From the NCBI RefSeq assembly GCF_000427685.1, contig NZ_KE386573.1, positions 2,340,938 through 2,404,937 on the forward strand: a stretch of DNA of 64,000 nucleotides, read 5' to 3'. Position 1 is the first letter of the stretch; each line of letters begins with the position of its first letter. The translations under genes and the position numbers were made by a program. The notes beneath the pieces were generated by a model, which saw nothing but the letters and a program-made list of their open reading frames with translations, was not told the origin of the DNA and did not search any database. Below are positions 24,050 through 31,145 of the stretch, one piece after another. Source of the stretch: Haloplanus natans DSM 17983 (GTDB lineage Archaea > Halobacteriota > Halobacteria > Halobacteriales > Haloferacaceae).

Positions 24050-25594
24050 ATGACCGACGATTTCGAACTCACGAGACGGAAGGCCCTCGCTGCCCTCGGC
24101 ACCGTCGGCGTCGCCTCCGCGGGCGCGGGGCTGGGAACGAGCGCCTACTTCAGCGATCAGGAAACCTTCGAGAACAACTCGCTCACCGCGGGGACGCTGG
24201 ACATGAAAGTCGCGGCGACCGAATACTACTCCGACTGGTCGGCGGACGAGGCCCAGCACGCGGGGATGGCGTCCGACGAGGAGTCGGCCGACATCCTCCT
24301 GCCGCCGGGGCCGGCCCAGACCGACGCGCGGCCCATCGCCATCGACGTCGACGACGACGAGTATCTGAGCTTCTCGGCCGCCATCGCGTCCGACGAGAAC
24401 GGGACGCCGTACAACCGAATCAACGGCGGCGTCTTCGCGGCGGCCGACAGCCTCTGTGGTACGGGAAGCGACGCCGACGGGCCAGCAGTTATCGAGATTG
24501 CGGACGTAAAGCCCGGCGACTTCGGCGGCACGCAGTTCGCGTTCGAACTGTGTGACAACCCCGGCTACGTCTGGCTCACGGGCGGGCTAGACGCGGCCAG
24601 CGAGGGCGTCACGACCGAACCCGAACGTGACGACCCCGACGAGGAGAGCGGGACGGTCGAACTCTTAGACGAGATTCAGGTCGGCTACGGCGTGCTCTCG
24701 CTCGACGGCGACTCCCCGGACGCCGGGGGAGCCAATCCGGTGTTTTACTCCAGCGAGCAGTACACGCTCCGGGAGTTCCTCGCGAGACTGGACGGCGACG
24801 GCATCGCACTGGATGGGAACATCAACGCGGAAATCGGGGGTGGCACGGGCGATCAGGGCTGTTTCTCGGGTGGCAATCCCGACGATCCGAGCGTCCACCT
24901 CGTGAGCATCGCCTGGTGGCTCCCCATCGACCACGGCAACCAGGTGCAGTCCGACTCCGTGCAGTTCGACCTCGGCTTCTACACCGAGCAGTGCCGCCAC
25001 AACGCGGGCGAGACGGATCTGGTCGCGTACTACCCGTTCGAGGGGAGCGCGGCCGACCTGAGCGGGAACGGGTACGACGGGACGCTGAACGGTGACGTGT
25101 CGTTCGCGAGCGGGCAGATTGGACGGGCGGCGTCGTTCGACGGGGACGACGACTACGTTCAGACGCCGTACAGCCCTTCGCTATCGGATCCACTCACGCT
25201 GTCCGCGTGGGTATCCGTCCCGACGGCGCTGTCGGGGCGTCGTCAGATAGTCTCGCCCGACGACGCCGGCTACGACTGGAGTATTCTCTACGACGAGTTC
25301 GACCAATGGGCGCTCTTCACGGGGGAAGGAGTCCTCCGGGGCCCGTCGATCACGACCGGCCAGCCGACGCTCGTCACCGGGGTCTGGGATCCCGAGGCAT
25401 CCGAGACGCGACTGTACGTGAACGGCTCGCTCGTTGCGACGGGGCCGCTGGCGACCGGAACGACGACGAACGCGTTCCGAATCGGGGACAATCCCGATTT
25501 CGACGAGAACTTCAACGGGTGGATCGACGACGTCCGCATCTACACCCGCGCCCTCTCCGCGAGCGAGGTCCAGGCGCTGTACGACTCGGCGTAG
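24050..25594 (+). CDS. Exported SipW-type signal protein with LamG/concanavalin-like domain
   Basis: A 514-residue surface or secreted protein. The start is ATG 24050, giving LTRRKALAALGTVGVAS then AGLGTSAYFSDQETF, which joins a twin-arginine motif to the AYFSD.E sequence of SipW-dependent (TasA/camelysin-like) proteins. Residues about 30-320 match that beta-rich class, including SLTAGTLDMKV. Residues about 335-514 form a LamG-like jelly roll: YYPFEGSAADLSGNGYDG, RAASFDGDDDYV, WVSVP, LYVNGSL and GWIDDVRIYTRALS. It probably binds glycans or forms surface fibres. No SipW-type peptidase gene is next to it. Confidence 0.85.
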   Translation: MTDDFELTRRKALAALGTVGVASAGAGLGTSAYFSDQETFENNSLTAGTLDMKVAATEYYSDWSADEAQHAGMASDEESADILLPPGPAQTDARPIAIDVDDDEYLSFSAAIASDENGTPYNRINGGVFAAADSLCGTGSDADGPAVIEIADVKPGDFGGTQFAFELCDNPGYVWLTGGLDAASEGVTTEPERDDPDEESGTVELLDEIQVGYGVLSLDGDSPDAGGANPVFYSSEQYTLREFLARLDGDGIALDGNINAEIGGGTGDQGCFSGGNPDDPSVHLVSIAWWLPIDHGNQVQSDSVQFDLGFYTEQCRHNAGETDLVAYYPFEGSAADLSGNGYDGTLNGDVSFASGQIGRAASFDGDDDYVQTPYSPSLSDPLTLSAWVSVPTALSGRRQIVSPDDAGYDWSILYDEFDQWALFTGEGVLRGPSITTGQPTLVTGVWDPEASETRLYVNGSLVATGPLATGTTTNAFRIGDNPDFDENFNGWIDDVRIYTRALSASEVQALYDSA

Positions 25595-25668
25595 CGACCC
25601 CACCTCCCCGTCCTCCGTCCACCACAGAACCAAAGAGCCATTTGAACGCCGCCCTAGCCTCCGGTACC

Positions 25669-26448
25669 GTGACGAACACGCAGTTGACGCTCATTCAGAT
25701 CGACAACTACGGGCCGTGGACGGTGACGCCGGAACCGCGCCGCGAGATGGACCTGCAGACGCTCCAGTCGCGGCTGTTCGCCGACATCGCGCAGTTCGTC
25801 GGCCAGCGCGGTGGCTACGCCTTCTTCACCCGATTCGACAACATGGTCGCGGTGACCAACGGGCTCGACGCCGACGATCACCGTCTCCTACAGGAGTCGA
25901 CGGGCAACCGGTATCCGGTCACGCTCAGCCTCGGCATCGGCGTCGACGCGAACCCGGCGGTCGCGCTCGAAGAGGCGACCGCGGGGCTCCAGCGCGCCGG
26001 CAGCGCCCAGGACGGCGACCGGCGGGAGGTGTTGGCCGGGACGCCGGTCGCGACGCCGTCGAATGGGGACGTGTCCATCGCCCACTTCGACGTGAACGAC
26101 GCGACCGAGAAGTACACCGATCAGCTCAACGAGTTCGACTCGTTCATCCAGATCGAACAGGGGTACGCGACGCTGATGCGCTACCTCCGGGAAGAACACG
26201 GCGCCCTCTCGTTTTTCGTCGGCGGCGACAACATCATCGCCGTCACGCCCGAGATGCGTGTCGACGACTACCACGGCGCCATCGACCACGTCGAGGAGGC
26301 GGTCGGGGTCGACCTCAAAGTCGGCGTCGGCCGAGGGGAACACGCCCACAGGGCGGGGATGGCCGCAAAGCACGCGCTGGAGGAGTGTCGACACCGTGGG
26401 ACGGCAGTCGAACTGGGAGAGACGGCAGGAGAAGTCGAGAGCGAGTGA
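25669..26448 (+). CDS. gch3: GTP cyclohydrolase III
   Basis: Archaeal enzyme that opens GTP to the formylamino-pyrimidine (FAPy) nucleotide, an early step toward riboflavin and deazaflavin (F420) cofactors. It has 259 residues starting at GTG 25669 (TNTQLTLIQIDNYGPWT). Two tandem nucleotide-cyclase-like halves are visible: GGYAFFTRFDNMVAVTNGL near residue 47 and ALSFFVGGDNIIAVTPEM near 180, each with the metal-binding Asp-Asn. KVGVGRGEHAHRAGMAAKHAL closes the second half. Its stop codon touches palindrome P4. Confidence 0.93.
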   Translation: MTNTQLTLIQIDNYGPWTVTPEPRREMDLQTLQSRLFADIAQFVGQRGGYAFFTRFDNMVAVTNGLDADDHRLLQESTGNRYPVTLSLGIGVDANPAVALEEATAGLQRAGSAQDGDRREVLAGTPVATPSNGDVSIAHFDVNDATEKYTDQLNEFDSFIQIEQGYATLMRYLREEHGALSFFVGGDNIIAVTPEMRVDDYHGAIDHVEEAVGVDLKVGVGRGEHAHRAGMAAKHALEECRHRGTAVELGETAGEVESE

Positions 26449-26529
26449 TAGTGATTATTGTGAGTCATCACCGGTGGGTCGCCAGGACGGGTCGGCGATC
26501 AACCGGTAAACAGTTACAATAATCACTAT
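26448..26529 (+). repeat. Dispersed palindromic element, copy P4
   Basis: An 82-bp palindrome between the convergent gch3 and aminotransferase genes, starting on the gch3 stop. Left: ATAGTGATTATTGTGAGTCA then CCGGTGGGTCGCC. Right: GGCGATCAACCGG then AAACAGTTACAATAATCACT. The loop is AGGACGGGTC. Orientation is opposite to P2, P3, P5 and P6. Confidence 0.85.
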
Positions 26530-26537
26530 GAGAGGAG

Positions 26538-27701
26538 TTACGCCTCGATAGCCGGTTCGTCCACGTCGAAGTTCTGTGCTTCGAGGGCCTCCTCCATCGC
26601 GGTCAGGAGGCAGGCGACGTTCTGTCGGCGGGCGGAGTAACCCATGCACCCGATCCGCCAGACGTCGCCTTCGAGGGCGCCGAGGCCGCTCGCGATTTCG
26701 ATGTCGTACTCGTTCAGCAGGAACTCGATGACGGCCGTGTCGTCGACGCAATCGGGCACTTCGATGGTGTTCAGGCTGGGGAGCCAGTACTCCCGCTCGG
26801 CGGCGGGCGTGAGACCGAGATTCCGGAGTCCGTCACGGAGTTCGCCCGCGATGTCGAGGTGGCGTTCCCAGCGGTTTTCGAGCCCTTCCTCGGCGACGAG
26901 GCGAAGCGCCTCACGGAGCCCGTAGAAGTTGGTCGTCGGCGCGGTGTGGTGGTAGTTGCGCTCGTCGCCCCAGTACTCCATGACGAGGTCGAGGTCGAGA
27001 TACCAGGAGCCGGTGTCGTCGTCGCGGTTCAGGATCTTCTCGCGGGCACGCTCGCCGACGGTGAGCGGTGTCGCCCCCGGCGTACAGGAGAGACACTTCT
27101 GCGGGCTGCCGTAGGCGGCATCGATGCCCCAGTCGTCGATGCGGAGTTCGACGCCGGACAGGGAGGTAACGCAGTCGGCGATGACGATGGCGTCGTGGTC
27201 GTGTGCGATGTCGGTCAGGTCGGGGACGTTCGGCTGCCGGACGCCGGTACTCGTCTCGGCGTGGATAAACCCGAACACGTCGGGCTGGTGTTCGTCGAAG
27301 GCGTTGGCCACGTCGGCGGGCTGGAGCGGTTCCCCCCACGGTGCGTCGACGGTCACCACGTCGCCGCCGGCGCGGCGGGCGATCTTTCCCATCCGCTCGC
27401 CGAAGTACCCGTTGGTGGGAACCAGCATCGTGTCGCCGGGTTCGACGATGTTGCCGATGGCCGTCTCCATCGCCGCGGTGCCCGTGCCGCTCGTCGCGAG
27501 CGTCCACTCGTTGTCCGTCTGGAACGTATAGCGCAGGAGCTCCTGGATGTCGTCCATGATCTCCAGGAATTTCGGGTCCATGTAGCCAAGCGCCTGCGTC
27601 GACATCGCGCGGAGGACGCGCGGTGCGATCATGCTGGGACCGGGACCCATCAGGATGCGTGACGGTGTATCGAGTTCGCTCGTCTCGGGTGGACTCCTCA
27701 T
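26538..27701 (-). CDS. Class V aminotransferase (alanine/serine-glyoxylate type)
   Basis: A 387-residue PLP enzyme. The PLP lysine is in YGSPQKCLSCTPG, with ATSGTGTAAMETAI binding the phosphate, VIADCVTSLSGVEL pairing the pyridine nitrogen, and GYMDPKFLEIM near the N-terminus. The closest families are serine-glyoxylate, alanine-glyoxylate and serine-pyruvate aminotransferases. Start ATG 27701 with a TATA box 26 bases ahead. Apparently monocistronic. Confidence 0.9.
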   Translation of the reverse strand: MRSPPETSELDTPSRILMGPGPSMIAPRVLRAMSTQALGYMDPKFLEIMDDIQELLRYTFQTDNEWTLATSGTGTAAMETAIGNIVEPGDTMLVPTNGYFGERMGKIARRAGGDVVTVDAPWGEPLQPADVANAFDEHQPDVFGFIHAETSTGVRQPNVPDLTDIAHDHDAIVIADCVTSLSGVELRIDDWGIDAAYGSPQKCLSCTPGATPLTVGERAREKILNRDDDTGSWYLDLDLVMEYWGDERNYHHTAPTTNFYGLREALRLVAEEGLENRWERHLDIAGELRDGLRNLGLTPAAEREYWLPSLNTIEVPDCVDDTAVIEFLLNEYDIEIASGLGALEGDVWRIGCMGYSARRQNVACLLTAMEEALEAQNFDVDEPAIEA

Positions 27702-27721
27702 ACGTTCGATGAAGGTAGAAC

Positions 27722-27732
27722 GGGATAAAAAC
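27722..27732 (-). promoter_or_regulatory. TATA box of the class V aminotransferase gene
   Basis: Minus-strand GTTTTTATCCC is centred 26 bases ahead of ATG 27701, so a leaderless transcript is expected. Confidence 0.5.
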
Positions 27733-27802
27733 GTGCGTGTTCGTGGCAATATATTGTCGAAGTTTGGGTTCGACGATTGCGGTATGTGCGCACGTTACAC
27801 GG

Positions 27803-28051
27803 TCACAGCAGTCGTGGAACGAGTCGGCGCCAGAGCACGGTCAGAACGATTACGACCACGTAGGCGCCGACGAGCGAGCCGCCGAAATACAGCGCCAACT
27901 GACCGAGGGGCATCGATCCGGCGGAGACGGCGGCGCTGGCGCTGTAGGTAACGGCGAGCGCGTGATGATACCAGCTCAGAAACGGGCGTGAGCCACGAGC
28001 CGTCGCGGACGGCTGCCCGGCGGGGTCGGCCGCATCGGGTGACGGCACCAT
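27803..28051 (-). CDS. Small membrane protein of unknown function
   Basis: An 82-residue protein from ATG 28051. The first 27 residues are polar (Ala, Pro, Ser, Asp). Residues about 28-50 are moderately hydrophobic, with SWYHHALAVTYSAS. Residues about 55-76 form a clear membrane helix, LALYFGGSLVGAYVVVIVL, ended by WRRLVPRLL. It is divergent from the pilin gene next door. No family recognised; the acidic/polar head and basic C-terminus suggest a defined topology. Confidence 0.6.
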   Translation of the reverse strand: MVPSPDAADPAGQPSATARGSRPFLSWYHHALAVTYSASAAVSAGSMPLGQLALYFGGSLVGAYVVVIVLTVLWRRLVPRLL

Positions 28052-28171
28052 ACGTCGCGTCGAACCCCCACGGGCAAAAGCGCCGGGGGGCAGGCAGTCG
28101 CTCCGGTGGGTGCTTATCTGCCGTGATAGGCGGGGGCATCGTTTTTTACGTTTCGTCGTGAACATCCGCAC

Positions 28172-28705
28172 GTGCACGGAGCGGGGTCCAACGGCCAGCG
28201 GGGGGTCGCGCCGGTCATCGCGGTGACGTTACTCGTCGCCCTCGCCGTCGTCCTCGTCACGACGGTGTCGGCGTTCGTTCTCACTGACGAGTCCGACATC
28301 CCGCCGCCCGCGCCGCAGATCAGCGTCTCCGAGACGACGGTTCCGGACGGCGGCGAGCGAACGATTGCGGTGACACTCGAAGTCGGCGACGCCGTCGCCA
28401 CCGATCGGCTCTACGTCATCGGGTCGAAGCCGCTGGATATCGGTGGCCCACCCGATAGCGATACGCCTGCGAACGAGGCGTACGCCAGCGACAGGGAGAA
28501 CTTCGTCGAGGCATCGGATGACAACCCGCCACAGGTCGGGATCGGCGATCGGTGGGAGTCCGGCGAGACGATCTACCTCGATTCCGAAGGGTCGGCCCGA
28601 GGGGTGACAGTCGAGATCTACTGGAACACCAAGCCGATTCAGGGGGTCAATCCCGGCACCGTGGAGGGTGACGACGCCTACCTGATCGCGGAGTTCAGAG
28701 TCTGA
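28172..28705 (+). CDS. Archaeal type IV pilin (Pilin_N domain)
   Basis: A 177-residue pilin starting at GTG 28172. The N-terminus QRGVAPVIAVTLLVALAVVL is a class III signal: a charged head, a prepilin-peptidase site after Gly, then the hydrophobic helix for filament assembly. The globular part (residues about 50-177) is beta-rich and acidic with no cysteines. No assembly genes adjoin it, but the type IV pilus-like operon at 34-42 kb could assemble it. Divergent from the small membrane-protein gene. Confidence 0.88.
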   Translation: MHGAGSNGQRGVAPVIAVTLLVALAVVLVTTVSAFVLTDESDIPPPAPQISVSETTVPDGGERTIAVTLEVGDAVATDRLYVIGSKPLDIGGPPDSDTPANEAYASDRENFVEASDDNPPQVGIGDRWESGETIYLDSEGSARGVTVEIYWNTKPIQGVNPGTVEGDDAYLIAEFRV

Positions 28706-29158
28706 AATCGGATCGGATTGGGTCCGGCGTTCGTCGGGAGAACGGAGGCGTCCGGTTTCGCGTCGATGTCCCGATTTGCATCTGCTCGGCCAGGAGCGGT
28801 ACTGCTCTCGGGGAGAAACAGCCCCTCGATAGGCAACTCAGTCTCTCTTCTGTGGAGTGCTACGGCTACAGGGTCAGGAAGCGGACCCCGATAAGGTGTC
28901 GGGCCCGCATGTGCTTCCGTATCCTAGGCGGAAGCCGTGATGAGAGACGAGTTCAGCGGTCTTCAATCCTCCGTATGGGAGATCGACAGTATGACAGGCG
29001 AGTTGCGACTCTTTTTTCAGCTCCTCGGTTGGGAGGTCGCCGACGAGCCACGCTCGACGAAAAGAACAGCTACGCTCAGGGAACAGCCGCCACTCGCGTT
29101 TCGTTAGTGGACTGCCGATTAGGAGTCATAAAACCCGCCGTAGGAGTTTATTTTAGAG
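28706..29158. other. 453-bp stretch without a supported gene
   Basis: This gap is visibly poorer in G+C than its flanks. It holds short inverted repeats (GCTTCCG at 28913-28919 with CGGAAGC at 28929-28935; an imperfect GGACCCCGA / TCGGGCCC pair at about 28882-28905). A plus-strand open frame at 28852-29193 is rich in Arg and Cys, lacks haloarchaeal acidity and runs into the tRNA, so I do not accept it. It may be a non-coding RNA or a decayed mobile element; nothing decisive is visible. Confidence 0.4.
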
Positions 29159-29335
29159 TGGGGTCGGAGGGATTTGAACCCCCGATCGACTGATATCTCC
29201 GGTTACGCCTCGGTACTCCAGAGGGTCGTCGTCGCGCGGCGATGATCAGTCGCGCGCTCGGTATATCAGTCTGGAGTGTCGTCACCGGGCGTTGCCTCTG
29301 GAGTCAGTCGCCATGCCGGGCTTGGCCACGACCCC
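29159..29335 (-). tRNA. tRNA-Trp (CCA) with intron
   Basis: Minus-strand tRNA. Acceptor GGGGTCG (29335-29329) pairs with CGACCCC (29166-29160); the discriminator is A and no CCA is encoded. D-arm, anticodon stem (ACTGA/TCAGT), and T-arm CGGGGG-TTCAAAT-CCCTCCG type sequence are present. The anticodon CCA lies in the loop CTCCAGA. Exon 1 is 29335-29298 (38 nt), the intron is 29297-29195 (103 nt), exon 2 is 29194-29159 (36 nt). The splice sites form a bulge-helix-bulge: CTCC pairs GGAG, with 3-nt bulges AGA and ATA cut after their second base. Confidence 0.95.
29195..29297 (-). ncRNA. Box C/D guide RNA within the tRNA-Trp intron
   Basis: A 103-nt intron with box C GUGACGA (29285-29279) and D/D' boxes CCGA (29213-29210 and 29261-29258). 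The sequence before box D, CUCUGGAG, pairs with exon 1 so that the fifth base from D faces C34. The sequence before D', GACUGAUAU, pairs with exon 2 so that the fifth base faces U39. These are the two 2'-O-methylation sites known for the Haloferax volcanii tRNA-Trp intron, so the guide function appears conserved. Confidence 0.85.
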
Positions 29336-29375
29336 TCGATACGCACTTATCCGAAAGACGGTAAAGGGATTTCGG

Positions 29376-29597
29376 TTATCGGTCGGTAGCGGACCAGTCG
29401 CACTCCTGGCATTTGTACCCAGTGATCAGTTCGGTGACGGAAGGCATGTACGCGACAGCGAGGACGTCGCCGTCGCAGTCGGGACACTGGCGGTCGGCGT
29501 CCTCGATGGCGTCGGCCTCCATCGGCGGTTCACCCTCGATAAGTTCGGCCAGGCGTTCGGCGGTCACCATTCGACCCTGCACGACGCGATTCGTCAT
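29376..29597 (-). CDS. Small zinc-ribbon protein (DUF5795-like)
   Basis: A 73-residue protein from ATG 29597 (MTNRVVQGRMVTAERL). Two cysteine pairs, CPDC at about 39-42 and CQEC near 63-66, make a zinc ribbon, and the segment between them (LAVAYMPSVTELITGYK) is beta-strand-like. The N-terminal helix VTAERLAELIEGE is conserved in haloarchaeal relatives I recall as DUF5795. Function unknown; nucleic-acid binding is possible. Longer frames upstream are not believed. Confidence 0.75.
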   Translation of the reverse strand: MTNRVVQGRMVTAERLAELIEGEPPMEADAIEDADRQCPDCDGDVLAVAYMPSVTELITGYKCQECDWSATDR

Positions 29598-29756
29598 GAA
29601 TCGACGGTGGATACGGAGACAGGTAAGCCCTGTGTACGCCGCCCCACCGGAGGAGTGGCGACCGGTAGTTTTTGATACTATGGACTGGTATGGACCCATA
29701 CGGATAGATACCATGTACGGTGGCGTACGCGGCCGATACGGCGAGGTGGGAACCCT

Positions 29757-29918
29757 GTGACCGCGCCATACAGCTACGACGGGATGTTGCCACTGGGACC
29801 GGAACGCGGGACCGAATATGTCTGTTCGGAGTGTGAGTCGACGTTCGACGACGACCACTACCTCTGTCCCGTCTGTGGGACGCTCACGATCGAACGGCGC
29901 TCGGCGGCGGAACCGTAG
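29757..29918 (+). CDS. 53-residue zinc-ribbon protein
   Basis: A short gene from GTG 29757 to TAG 29918. The product TAPYSYDGMLPLGPERG then EYVCSECESTFDDDHYLCPVCGTLTIERR has two CxxC knuckles 17 residues apart, typical of tiny haloarchaeal zinc-finger proteins. An ATG at 29784 would remove the first nine residues but keep the ribbon. Its coding bias (G or C at third positions) supports a real gene. Function unknown. It is divergent from the DUF5795-like gene. Confidence 0.7.
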   Translation: MTAPYSYDGMLPLGPERGTEYVCSECESTFDDDHYLCPVCGTLTIERRSAAEP

Positions 29919-29994
29919 AGACGCGGCGAAGCCGGCAGAACTATGATTCTTCCTGTCATCGTACCCCATTGTAGCCGGGCAACTCGGCGTCGTC

Positions 29995-30570
29995 ATGACT
30001 TCGTCACAACCACGCGTCCTCGTCGTCGAGGACGAAACCGAACTGGCCGAACTGTTCGCCGAGTGGCTCTCCGAGAAGTACGACGTCGAAGTCGCGACGA
30101 AAGGCGAGGAAGCGCTCGAACTCGTCGACGAGGACACCGACGTGGTGTTGCTCGACCGTCTGATGCCCGGGCTCTCCGGGGACGAGGTGCTCGAGACGAT
30201 CCGTGACCGCGGCCTCGACTGCCGGGTCGCGATGGTCACCGCGGTCGAACCCGACTTCGACGTCCTCGATATGGGCTTCGACGACTACGTCGTCAAGCCG
30301 CTCTTCCGGAAGGACATCCAGCGTCTCGTCCGCGGACTGCTCGAACGCGACGCGTACGACCGCCACCTCTCGAAGCTGTTCTCGACCGCCTCGAAACTCG
30401 CCGCTCTCGAATCGCACAAAGAGCGGGAAGAACTGGACGGAAACGAGGAGTACCTGCGGTTGAAGGCCGAACTGGAGCGAACGCGCGAGCGCGTCGAACG
30501 ACTCGAAGCCGAGATGAGCGAAGGGGATTTCGAGGCCGTCTTCTACGACTTCGACCGCGTCGATCTGTGA
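29995..30570 (+). CDS. Response regulator with HalX domain
   Basis: A 191-residue two-component receiver. The REC domain (residues about 7-115) has the acidic pair ED at 12-13, phospho-acceptor Asp54 in VVLLDRLMPG, Thr82 in AMVTAVEP and Lys101 in VVKPLF. The HalX domain (about 125-185) is a charged helical domain confined largely to haloarchaea. No DNA-binding domain or histidine kinase is adjacent, so the partner kinase is elsewhere. Output mechanism of HalX is unknown. Confidence 0.93.
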   Translation: MTSSQPRVLVVEDETELAELFAEWLSEKYDVEVATKGEEALELVDEDTDVVLLDRLMPGLSGDEVLETIRDRGLDCRVAMVTAVEPDFDVLDMGFDDYVVKPLFRKDIQRLVRGLLERDAYDRHLSKLFSTASKLAALESHKEREELDGNEEYLRLKAELERTRERVERLEAEMSEGDFEAVFYDFDRVDL

Positions 30571-30626
30571 GGAGATCGCCGCAATCGTTCGATTCGAATC
30601 GGTGTTTCGAAGATCGTACCAATCGA

Positions 30627-30634
30627 TCTTTATC
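30627..30634 (+). promoter_or_regulatory. TATA box ahead of a micro-ORF and the 134-residue membrane protein
   Basis: TCTTTATC is centred 27 bases before ATG 30658, so transcription should start at the micro-ORF rather than at the larger gene. Confidence 0.45.
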
Positions 30635-30657
30635 TCGCGCGATTGACAGTCGGGTGT

Positions 30658-30741
30658 ATGACGCGATCCGACAGCAGTTCGACCGCCGTCCCGTCACGAT
30701 CGGTCCCCGAATCGTCGCCCGAACGGAGGGATGATCGATGA
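30658..30741 (+). CDS. Possible 27-residue leader ORF
   Basis: ATG 30658 opens a 27-codon frame (MTRSDSSSTAVPSRSVPESS...RRDDR) whose TGA overlaps the next ATG as ATGA. With the TATA box 27 bases upstream it would be the first, leaderless-translated cistron. The peptide is Ser/Arg-rich and matches no domain. Real translation is plausible but unproven. Confidence 0.35.
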   Translation: MTRSDSSSTAVPSRSVPESSPERRDDR

Positions 30742-31142
30742 GCGTGAGCAACACCCAGGCGAGCGACTCCTTCCTGAGTCTTCCGGGAAACCCACTCGGC
30801 TACGTAGCGATTCTGCTGGCGTTAGTGACGGGCGTGATCCACTTACTGCTGGGGCCGCAAGTCATGGGCTTCAGTCAGACACTCGGGATCCTGTTCATCC
30901 TCAACGGCCTCGGCTTCGTGGGCGGCATCGTGGTCTACCTGACCCGCTACTGGCGGCGCGAACTCTACCTCGTCGCCGCCCTCTACGGCCTCGTGACGGT
31001 GCTTGCCTTCTTCGTGTTCCAGGGCTTCGGCGTCGACGCCTTCTACCGCCAGGGGAGTCTGAACGGGATGGCCGCCGTTTCGAAGGCAGTGGAAGTGCTG
31101 TTCGCCGTCGTCACCGGGTATCTGTACACGAGTACGGAGTAG
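30738..31142 (+). CDS. Four-helix integral membrane protein, unknown function
   Basis: A 134-residue hydrophobic protein with four predicted membrane helices: about residues 20-40 (LGYVAILLALVTGVIHLLLG), 45-68, 78-98 and 110-130. Conserved-looking loops contain RYWRREL and a closing YTSTE. It resembles haloarchaeal DUF7475-type proteins in size and layout, but that name is from memory. It overlaps the micro-ORF by 4 bp. It faces the D-lactate dehydrogenase-type gene; the two are convergent. Confidence 0.75.
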   Translation: MSVSNTQASDSFLSLPGNPLGYVAILLALVTGVIHLLLGPQVMGFSQTLGILFILNGLGFVGGIVVYLTRYWRRELYLVAALYGLVTVLAFFVFQGFGVDAFYRQGSLNGMAAVSKAVEVLFAVVTGYLYTSTE

Positions 31143-31145
31143 CGC

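Noticed and set aside
28852-29193. Open frame of 113 codons upstream of and into tRNA-Trp
   Set aside because: It is Arg/Cys-rich, unlike neighbours, and runs through the tRNA exon; no domain is seen.
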